From assembly GCA_012962595.1 (NCBI GenBank), contig DTXE01000453.1:1-11188 (forward strand): a stretch of DNA of 11,188 nucleotides, given 5' to 3'. Positions 6,033 through 11,188 of the stretch are shown here, piece after piece. Position 1 is the stretch's first letter. Every line of letters starts with the position of its first letter. The notes under the pieces are model-generated. The model was not told where the DNA came from, did not search any database, and worked only from the letters and a program-made list of their open reading frames with translations. The stretch comes from Syntrophaceae bacterium (lineage in GTDB: Bacteria > Desulfobacterota > DTXE01). Both the position numbers and the translations under genes were made by a program.

Positions 6033-6148
6033 CACTGATTCAACAAACGAGTTCCTTTGGATGGTAATTGATTATTCAAGGGAAGGAATGTCTTGATTAA
6101 TTGGGGATAGAAAATGGAAACTGATAAATCAAGCTCCCTATTTGCCCA

Positions 6149-6358
6149 TTAAGGCACCTTTATCAAGACAGAATAATGGACCCTGTCTGGCCATGCCCAT
6201 ATTCCCCAATCCACAATCACATATGGAGGCTCGATGCGCACCACACGACCTAGTTTTTCAGAAGGCTTCATCTTGAAAAGAGGTTCTGTACTATGGAACC
6301 TAGCTAGGGCATCAAAGTCGAGCCTCACTCTGTCACCTATCCTGAGGTTGAAGTTCAT
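6149..6358 (-). CDS. Hypothetical protein, 69 residues, small beta-barrel-like
   Basis: No family recognised with certainty. The sequence begins MNFNLRIGDRVRLDFDALARF and continues with LGRVVRIEPPYVIVDWG and WPDRVHYSVLIKVP. The pattern GDRVR ... GRVVRI ... VIVDW looks like a short SH3/KOW-like barrel that could bind nucleic acid or protein; this is inference from pattern only. No signal peptide or membrane segment. AAGGAG lies two bases before the ATG. The gene overlaps the end of the phosphoesterase gene by 26 bp, so the two are very likely expressed together. The good ribosome site and tight overlap make it a credible gene despite its size. Confidence 0.7.
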   Translation of the reverse strand: MNFNLRIGDRVRLDFDALARFHSTEPLFKMKPSEKLGRVVRIEPPYVIVDWGIWAWPDRVHYSVLIKVP

Positions 6359-7133
6359 AACTCCTTTTACTTTCTGAGAGATTTTTGAGTTTGAGGAAGG
6401 TGACCTCTGGTGGGCAGCGAAATCGGGCTCGGGGGTAAAAGGTTCCTAAACCACGATTGGTATAAATGAGGAAGTCATTGAAGGAATTTAGCCCTGCATA
6501 GTAACGTTTTTCCAATTGTATAAATCGCAAAGCAGGGCCCCGAAGGGGGAGACGGATTTGTCCCCCATGTGTATGTCCACATAAGAGGAGGTGTGGCTTA
6601 TAAGGTATGGCCTTTAAGGCTATATCAGGGTTATGGGCTAAAAGGATTCTGGGTACCTTATTATCCACATACCGAAAGGCTTTGGGAATATCATCCCGTT
6701 TCATCCAGAGAGAAGAAACTCCCACGAGATTTATTTTGCTACCATTATATTCTAAAGCTAAACTCTCATTGTCCAGAAAATGGATGCCTTTTACCTCCAT
6801 CTTTGCCCTCAGTTTGTAAAATGGCACCCAGTAGTCATGGTTTCCTGTTACGGAAAAGATACCTATTTTAGGCTTCATTCCTTCCAGGATTTTGGCGCAA
6901 TCATTTAGATATTTGGATAAATTTTTGGGCAACGAGAAGTAATCGCCGGTAATAGCAACTATGTGACAGGCTTCCTGGTTAACAATCTCAACTGCCTTTT
7001 CCAATCTTTCTAAATCCTCATACCTATCACAATGAAGATCGCTGATATGGACAATAGTGAAATTTTGAAAACCAGGGGGGAGGTTTCTTATGGGGACCAA
7101 TACCTTCTCTTTTTTGACCGTGATCCAATTCAT
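6333..7133 (-). CDS. Metallophosphoesterase, YkuE/YaeI type
   Basis: Calcineurin-like dinuclear metal phosphoesterase of 266 residues. All metal-site motifs are intact: SDLHCD (Asp32, His34), TGDYF (Asp64), TGNHDYW (Asn98, His99), LLAHNPD (His167) and CGHTHGGQ (His187, His189). Relatives include YkuE/YaeI, membrane-associated phosphodiesterases linked to lipids or lipid-A intermediates; the substrate here is unknown. This copy lacks the N-terminal membrane anchor that some relatives have: it begins MNWITVKKEKVLVPIRNLPPG. The ATG is the only start after an in-frame TAA. It has no SD and sits in the loop of a CCAATT/AATTGG hairpin. A promoter directly upstream would make the message almost leaderless. 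TTG at codon 12, preceded by GAGAAGG, is an alternative. It overlaps the following 69-codon gene. Confidence 0.9.
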   Translation of the reverse strand: MNWITVKKEKVLVPIRNLPPGFQNFTIVHISDLHCDRYEDLERLEKAVEIVNQEACHIVAITGDYFSLPKNLSKYLNDCAKILEGMKPKIGIFSVTGNHDYWVPFYKLRAKMEVKGIHFLDNESLALEYNGSKINLVGVSSLWMKRDDIPKAFRYVDNKVPRILLAHNPDIALKAIPYKPHLLLCGHTHGGQIRLPLRGPALRFIQLEKRYYAGLNSFNDFLIYTNRGLGTFYPRARFRCPPEVTFLKLKNLSESKRSYELQPQDR

Positions 7134-7140
7134 AAATTGG
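7125..7140 (-). promoter_or_regulatory. Palindrome with the phosphoesterase start codon in its loop
   Basis: CCAATT-CATA-AATTGG on the plus strand is a perfect 6-bp inverted repeat. On the transcribed strand the ATG lies in the 4-base loop. It could be an mRNA hairpin presenting the start codon or an operator overlapping the transcription start. The function is inference. Confidence 0.35.
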
Positions 7141-7145
7141 TATCC

Positions 7146-7174
7146 ATATTACTGGAATAGAGGTTAGGTGTCAA
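7146..7174 (-). promoter_or_regulatory. Candidate sigma-70 promoter of the phosphoesterase gene
   Basis: TTGACA (7174 to 7169), 17 bases, TAATAT (7151 to 7146) on the minus strand, in the 60-bp gap after the protease gene. Predicted transcription start is about 5-6 bases before the ATG at 7133, matching the lack of an SD. Confidence 0.5.
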
Positions 7175-7193
7175 ACAGTGTTGCCAAATTCCC

Positions 7194-7991
7194 TCACTCC
7201 TTAGTGACCAGTTCACTCATAATGGCAAACTTAGGACCAGTTAATTTGCAATCCTTTGTTTCTATCATGGAGGCGTGATCTTCGATCCATCTATTCAAAG
7301 TCTTTATCCTCTCTTCTGTTAGGGGGTGACTCATGAATACCCTGCTTATGAGACCAGGCCTTTTCTCATGTATTTCCTGAAGTTTCTTAAGAAAATCCAC
7401 CATAGCCCTGGGCTCATAGCCTGCCCGCGTCATATACTCCACTCCTTTCAAGTCAGCTTCCCTTTCTTGAACCCTGCTGTACTTTAAAAATCCTAGGATT
7501 TGCGCGAGCTCTATGGCAGGACGCGCTAAGGCAGGCGCTCCCAGAATTATGGCACCAAGGTTTGTGAGGAAGCTAGTTCCCTGCATAGCAGATATTCTCT
7601 CTGTACTATGCCGTGCTTCCACATGACCAATCTCATGTGCCAGCACTCCTGCCAACTGAGCCTCGGTGTCTATATTTTCCAAAAGCCCCCTATAGACGAA
7701 TATGTACCCTGCCGGGAGGGCAAAGGCATTTATCTCATCCTCATCTATCACTTTGAAAGAATAGGCATAGGGGGTCTCGCCTACATTTTGAACCAGTTTC
7801 TGGCCTATATGATTTACATATTGCTCGAGGGCAGTAATATGGAGAATTTTCTTTTCCTTTTCTACCTCTTTAGCATAATACTTACCCAGGACTTTTTCAT
7901 CCTTAACACTGTAAAGGTTAATGGCACATGATGGGACAAGAATCATAATGGTGAGAATGGCCCAAATTTTAAGGCCCCTCTTTATTCTCAT
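7194..7991 (-). CDS. M48 family zinc metalloprotease, lipoprotein
   Basis: Membrane-anchored peptidase of the M48 (BepA/LoiP/Oma1-like) group, likely in envelope protein quality control. From ATG 7991 it has 265 residues. The N-terminus has basic RIKRG, a hydrophobic segment and the lipobox LVPSC (Cys22), indicating lipoprotein processing. The catalytic motif is HEIGH (119-123) in VLAHEIGHVEARHS, with the third zinc ligand at the Glu of READ (residue 178) and a conserved HPLTEERI toward the C-terminus. No TPR domain is seen. The frame is open back to an ATG at 8060, but the start at 7991 has a very strong GGAGGAGG five bases upstream and yields the signal peptide directly. It diverges from a SpoIIM-like gene. 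Confidence 0.9.
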   Translation of the reverse strand: MRIKRGLKIWAILTIMILVPSCAINLYSVKDEKVLGKYYAKEVEKEKKILHITALEQYVNHIGQKLVQNVGETPYAYSFKVIDEDEINAFALPAGYIFVYRGLLENIDTEAQLAGVLAHEIGHVEARHSTERISAMQGTSFLTNLGAIILGAPALARPAIELAQILGFLKYSRVQEREADLKGVEYMTRAGYEPRAMVDFLKKLQEIHEKRPGLISRVFMSHPLTEERIKTLNRWIEDHASMIETKDCKLTGPKFAIMSELVTKE

Positions 7992-7993
7992 TG

Positions 7994-8004
7994 CCTCCTC
8001 CTCC
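7994..8004 (-). promoter_or_regulatory. Strong ribosome binding site that decides the M48 start
   Basis: GGAGGAGGAGG on the minus strand ends two bases before ATG 7991, with one register placing GGAGG five bases away. No such site exists before the upstream ATG at 8060. This makes the lipoprotein signal the true N-terminus. Confidence 0.75.
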
Positions 8005-8045
8005 AAGGCGAGGTAAAGTGACTTCACCAGTTTTTGATATCCATG

Positions 8046-8065
8046 CTGAAATAAGCACATTTCAG
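8046..8065. promoter_or_regulatory. Dyad in the divergent M48/SpoIIM-like intergenic region
   Basis: CTGAAAT (8046-8052) and ATTTCAG (8059-8065) are perfect 7-bp arms separated by 6 bases. This 20-bp dyad sits between two divergent genes and has the size of a dimeric regulator's operator. No clear promoter hexamers were found around it. Confidence 0.3.
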
Positions 8066-8083
8066 GAGAGCTGAGTACTTAAC

Positions 8084-8656
8084 ATGTCTCTAAGCCAAGA
8101 ATACCTTAATATTGTAACACTGATCAATTTGAAATTGTTTCTATTATCATGTTTTTTATTTTCAGTAGGGGTTGTCCTATCTCCTTTGGTGGTAAAGAAG
8201 AATCTAAAGATATTCCTCTTTTATCCTCTGTGGATGTGGAATTTGCTCAAAAAATATCTAAATCCTCAGGACCATTTTCTCAAGCTATTTCTCTTTATAT
8301 TTCTTCTGAATTCCGGATCCCTATTTTGCAATTTGGTTTCTGGATTTTTGATGATATTCCCCTTTATATTCTCAGTACTTTTAGGGATGCATGTAGGGAT
8401 CATAATGTTTAAGGAAACAGGGGGTTGGGGTTTGATGGCAATCTTCTTAAATCCTGTCTCTCTTCTGGAACTTCCTGCTGCCTGGATTAGCCTCTCCATG
8501 GGGATGGAAATAGGTATATCACTGTATCCTGATTTTGTTTTTTCTCACGTAGTGGACTCATTTTGGGAGGGGTTGTCAGTCTACATTTTTGTAGTGATTC
8601 CCCTTCTGGCCATTTCAGGTATTATCGAGGTTACCATGATTAAAATTCATAGGTGA
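8084..8656 (+). CDS. SpoIIM-like (DUF95/COG1300) integral membrane protein
   Basis: 190 residues with about five hydrophobic segments (roughly 16-36, 66-82, 84-107, 117-147, 164-185). The pattern FLLNSGSLFCNLVSGF ... LLGMHVGII ... FLNPVSLLELPAAWISLSMGMEIG matches the SpoIIM family signature (asparagine-containing helix, then ELPA and a Gly-rich helix). The usual HG before the ELPA block is replaced by NP here. Outside sporulating bacteria, these proteins are broadly distributed and of unknown function; nothing else suggests sporulation. The ATG lacks a nearby SD (GGAG lies about 15 bases upstream). It diverges from the M48 protease gene and ends facing the BY-kinase gene. Family assignment is by pattern and moderately certain; that it is a membrane protein is clear. 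Confidence 0.68.
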   Translation: MSLSQEYLNIVTLINLKLFLLSCFLFSVGVVLSPLVVKKNLKIFLFYPLWMWNLLKKYLNPQDHFLKLFLFIFLLNSGSLFCNLVSGFLMIFPFIFSVLLGMHVGIIMFKETGGWGLMAIFLNPVSLLELPAAWISLSMGMEIGISLYPDFVFSHVVDSFWEGLSVYIFVVIPLLAISGIIEVTMIKIHR

Positions 8657-8674
8657 CCCACGGATGTAGTGGAG

Positions 8675-8699
8675 CTCTCACTTTCTAGTTGGGTGAGAG
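8675..8699. terminator. Hairpin between convergent genes
   Basis: CTCTCAC (8675-8681) and GTGAGAG (8693-8699) form a 7-bp stem with an 11-nt loop in the 142-bp gap between the convergent SpoIIM-like and BY-kinase genes. No T tract follows on either strand, so a terminator role is suggested mainly by position. Nothing else is visible in this gap. Confidence 0.3.
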
Positions 8700-8798
8700 T
8701 ATAATTGAACAGGAAAGAGAAATCAATGCTCTGTCACAAATTTATTTTGACCAGAAATCTTCCCTGGATTATTGAAAAGCGGTAATGGGAAAGTAATA

Positions 8799-10643
8799 TC
8801 ACAGTCGTTTATAGATATTTTCCGGGATGAAATATCTTCTTTTATTTAAAACCACACCTAGGATTTTTGCCCCTGCGTGCTCTAGTTCCTCCTTAGCCCT
8901 GGCTGCTTGCTCCCAACGTGTCTTCCCGGTTTGAACCACCAATATAACCCCATCAAATTGGGAGGCTATGCTTACTGAATCGGAATAAAGGTTAACAGGA
9001 GGGGCATCAAAAATGAGGTAATCATACATATCACTGAAGGCCTTTATCCATACAGGCAGGGTCTTGGATAAAAAGATGCTAGAAGGGTGATTATGGTATG
9101 TCCCACTGGTGATAACCCATAGATTGGAGATGCCGGTCTTTTTCTGGACGGCCGCATGATCAGCTAAACCAGCCACCAAGTCGCACAAACCCCTTTCTTT
9201 CTCCAAACCAAAGGCATTATGGAGCATAGGATGTCGTAAGTTTCCATCGATTAACAGTATCTTCAATTTGATGTCTTTGGCTAAGGTAACAGCGAACTCC
9301 ACCACAATTGATGTGGTACCCTCCTTTGGGTTTGAACTGAGGACTATTAGTCTCTTTAGAGGATCTTTTAGGCCGGCGGTGAATATCTTACTTTTTAATC
9401 TCTGATACTGATTAATAACATCCTGTGATAGACCAAGTTGTTTTTCTAGGTCATAATTTTCTTTTCCACCTGAAATACCTTTCTTCTTTTCTGGAATTGA
9501 GGCCAGGACTGGTAGATTCAGATATCGGTTTACATCTTCTTCATCCCTGAATGAGTGGTCCAGGTATTCTGAGATAAAGGCTACTCCCATACTGGCTGTC
9601 AAACCTACAATAATTGCTAATACCAGGTTTAAATCCCATCTAGGCTTAATGGGTTTGTAGGGTATGGAAGCGGATTCGATTATGCCTGCATTTATTATGT
9701 TTCTTTCATCCATATCCTTAGCGGCCCTTGCTTCCTCTATTCTTTCTGTGTACCTTGAGAGGATTTCCTTATCTGCCTCTACCTTTTTGGTCAACCTATA
9801 AAACTCAGCCCTCTTTTTATCTAATGTCTGTAACCTATCTGTGAGTGATTTGATGTGGGTTACCAGGGAATCTTTCTTGACCTTGAGTGCCGAGAGATCT
9901 ATCTGAGCAACCAGGAGCTCTCCAGGAACAAGGTCACCAGGTGATCCCGATGCTGGATGGGAGGTATTAAGTCCGGAGATGGTTGTTTCTATCTTTGTTA
10001 TCTCTGTATTGGTATCCTGCAAAGATTCCTTCAACTTTCTAAGGGTCTTTAAGGCATAAGCCCTATGAGTATCAATGGAATCAATATCCCATTTCTGTTT
10101 AAACCGGTCCAATGTCCTTTCTGACTCCTGGAGCCTTTTCTTATAAAACTCCACTTGTTCCCATAAGTTGTTAAATTCGCCAGAATTGAGAAATTGTATA
10201 TAGAGGTTTGCCAGGGTATTTAGCACTTCGGCACAGATGACCGGATCTTTCCATCGAAATCCTATATCAATAATGTTAGAATGGCCTATAACATCCAATG
10301 ACAAATTTTCTTGAACACTTCTAACCGCTTCCTTAAAAGACATACCGGATGAGAGTTTATCTAATCCAATATGGTCTATAAGCTTTTTAACAGAAAACTG
10401 GCTTCTTAGAATTTCAACCTGTGAAGTGATAAACCTCTGTTGGTTGATGTTAGGCGGGAGTTGCATCCCTTCTTTTTCCACACTTATCAATACCTTACAA
10501 TGGGCCTCATAAATATGGACGGTAAAATATGTCCATATGGCTGCTGCTAGCAGAATAATTGAAAATACAAATATAATCTTCCTTTGATGTCTGAAGATTA
10601 TATAGAATACATCTCGAAGGGATAATTTTTTGACCTTAGACAT
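8799..10643 (-). CDS. Wzz/BY-kinase fusion: polysaccharide chain-length and tyrosine autokinase-like protein
   Basis: 614 residues of the polysaccharide co-polymerase 2a type. Order: Wzz-type N-terminus with transmembrane helix 1 (about 23-40), a long periplasmic coiled-coil region (about 160-315), helix 2 (about 338-358) preceded by PYKPIKP, the linker EYLDHSFRDEEDVNRYLNLPVL, then a cytoplasmic BY-kinase-like domain from about 410. Walker A' is ILLIDGNLRHP (462-472) and Walker B is LIFDAPPV (Asp546). The Walker A segment reads SSNPKEGTTS (436-445): the usual G-E-G-K-T/S lysine is replaced by threonine. The C-terminus has only two tyrosines (604, 611), not a Tyr cluster. It may therefore be a weak or non-catalytic kinase that still controls chain length. 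It starts inside the end of the sigma-54 activator gene (8-bp overlap). Confidence 0.88.
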   Translation of the reverse strand: MSKVKKLSLRDVFYIIFRHQRKIIFVFSIILLAAAIWTYFTVHIYEAHCKVLISVEKEGMQLPPNINQQRFITSQVEILRSQFSVKKLIDHIGLDKLSSGMSFKEAVRSVQENLSLDVIGHSNIIDIGFRWKDPVICAEVLNTLANLYIQFLNSGEFNNLWEQVEFYKKRLQESERTLDRFKQKWDIDSIDTHRAYALKTLRKLKESLQDTNTEITKIETTISGLNTSHPASGSPGDLVPGELLVAQIDLSALKVKKDSLVTHIKSLTDRLQTLDKKRAEFYRLTKKVEADKEILSRYTERIEEARAAKDMDERNIINAGIIESASIPYKPIKPRWDLNLVLAIIVGLTASMGVAFISEYLDHSFRDEEDVNRYLNLPVLASIPEKKKGISGGKENYDLEKQLGLSQDVINQYQRLKSKIFTAGLKDPLKRLIVLSSNPKEGTTSIVVEFAVTLAKDIKLKILLIDGNLRHPMLHNAFGLEKERGLCDLVAGLADHAAVQKKTGISNLWVITSGTYHNHPSSIFLSKTLPVWIKAFSDMYDYLIFDAPPVNLYSDSVSIASQFDGVILVVQTGKTRWEQAARAKEELEHAGAKILGVVLNKRRYFIPENIYKRL

Positions 10644-11188
10644 TTGCCCTGATGTTAGCTGAATCCGATCTCTCCTGTTCCGGTTTGATACCCAATCTGT
10701 CCATCTTGTATTTGAGTATTCTCCTGCTGATTCCTAAAAGATCAGCCGCCCGGCTTTGGACATAATTGCACTTTTCTAGGGCCCTTAAGATAATATTCCT
10801 CTCAAATGCCTCTTCTGCCTCCTCCAAAGATAACCTACCCTCCAACACAGCATCTTCTTCTGCAACCAATTCCGCCCCCTCCCTGATATTTTGAGGTAAA
10901 TCGCTGGGAGAGATTATACCTTTGGAACATAAGGCCACAGCCCGCTCCACCACATTCTCTAATTCCCTTACATTACCAGGCCAGTGGTAGTTGATCAAAA
11001 TTTCCAATGCCTCATGAGAAATCCCTTTGACATCTTTCCCTTGTGGGGTAGATTTTCTTATAAAGTGATTTACTAGGAGGGGTATATCTTCCTTTCTTCG
11101 CCTCAAGGGGGGAATGAGGATGGGAAAGACATTCATCCGGTAATAGAGATCCTCTCTAAATGACCCATCTCTTATAGATTTTTCTAAA
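10636..11188 (-). CDS. Sigma-54-dependent transcriptional activator, C-terminal part (cut by the window edge)
   Basis: The frame stays open to the right edge. Before the internal ATG at 11136 it reads LEKSIRDGSFREDLYYR, a conserved AAA+ stretch of NtrC-type activators, so that ATG is not the start. Seen downstream: LNVFPI-like MNVFPILIPPLRRRKEDIP, YHWPGNVRELENVVERAV with the sensor 2 arginine, a linker, then a Fis-type helix-turn-helix (NYVQSRAADLLGISRRILKYKMDRLGI). 184 codons are visible; Walker A, Walker B and the GAFTGA loop lie outside. It could be a response regulator of the kind paired with exopolysaccharide loci. Its TAA lies in ATGTCTAA, so the BY-kinase gene begins before it ends and the two are co-translated. 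Confidence 0.92.
   Translation of the reverse strand, partial: LEKSIRDGSFREDLYYRMNVFPILIPPLRRRKEDIPLLVNHFIRKSTPQGKDVKGISHEALEILINYHWPGNVRELENVVERAVALCSKGIISPSDLPQNIREGAELVAEEDAVLEGRLSLEEAEEAFERNIILRALEKCNYVQSRAADLLGISRRILKYKMDRLGIKPEQERSDSANIRANV

Noticed and set aside
6569..6871. Plus-strand 100-codon frame
   Set aside because: It lies wholly antisense to the phosphoesterase, whose catalytic motifs are intact. There is no SD.
7600..7650. Possible sigma-54 promoter (TGGCAC on the minus strand)
   Set aside because: The TTGC half is absent at the right spacing, and it lies inside the M48 coding sequence.
7608..7931. Plus-strand 107-codon frame
   Set aside because: Antisense to the M48 catalytic domain; a shadow of a well-supported gene.
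7992..8060. N-terminal 23-codon extension of the M48 protease
   Set aside because: It would push the signal peptide inward and has no SD. ATG 7991 has GGAGGAGG and gives a direct lipoprotein signal.

Overview
The window (about 42-45% GC by eye) reads as a bacterial chromosomal segment, most likely from an anaerobic Desulfobacterota/deltaproteobacterial-type lineage. The pointers are a NIL-domain 2x[4Fe-4S] ferredoxin next to mnmA, a PAC2-family protein, a PPC/DUF296 protein, and a sigma-54 activator translationally overlapping a Wzz/BY-kinase protein. This placement rests on gene content only. GTG and TTG starts occur, and several genes lack a Shine-Dalgarno sequence. I see no tRNA, rRNA, CRISPR array or transposase.

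Layout. Positions 1-151 hold the 5' part of a minus-strand gene that leaves the left edge. Positions 152-350 hold an inverted-repeat element and a terminator. Positions 351-4824 are a compact minus-strand operon, transcribed as PPC/DUF296 protein, class I aminotransferase, NIL-ferredoxin, mnmA, mtaB. Its last two genes modify the tRNA anticodon loop (s2U34 and ms2t6A37). The ferredoxin is a plausible cluster, electron or sulfur partner for MnmA, which here carries a C-x2-C plus a distal Cys. Positions 4825-5077 are a divergent intergenic region containing a ~140-bp element with long, almost perfectly paired arms; I do not recognise it. A plus-strand pair follows: a PAC2 protein and a 50-residue membrane peptide that starts on the PAC2 stop codon.

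From 6149 to 7991 on the minus strand lie an M48 lipoprotein metalloprotease, a YkuE/YaeI-type metallophosphoesterase with its own promoter, and a 69-residue hypothetical protein. Diverging from the protease is a plus-strand SpoIIM-like (DUF95) membrane protein. The right end carries, on the minus strand, the C-terminal part of a sigma-54-dependent activator (cut by the window edge) overlapping by 8 bp a 614-residue Wzz/BY-kinase protein with a degenerate Walker A motif. This suggests regulated export of a surface polysaccharide.

The items most worth a second look are the structured element at 4870-5009, the near-leaderless promoters in front of the PAC2 and phosphoesterase genes, the MnmA/NIL-ferredoxin pairing, and the small membrane ORF at 5866-6018.
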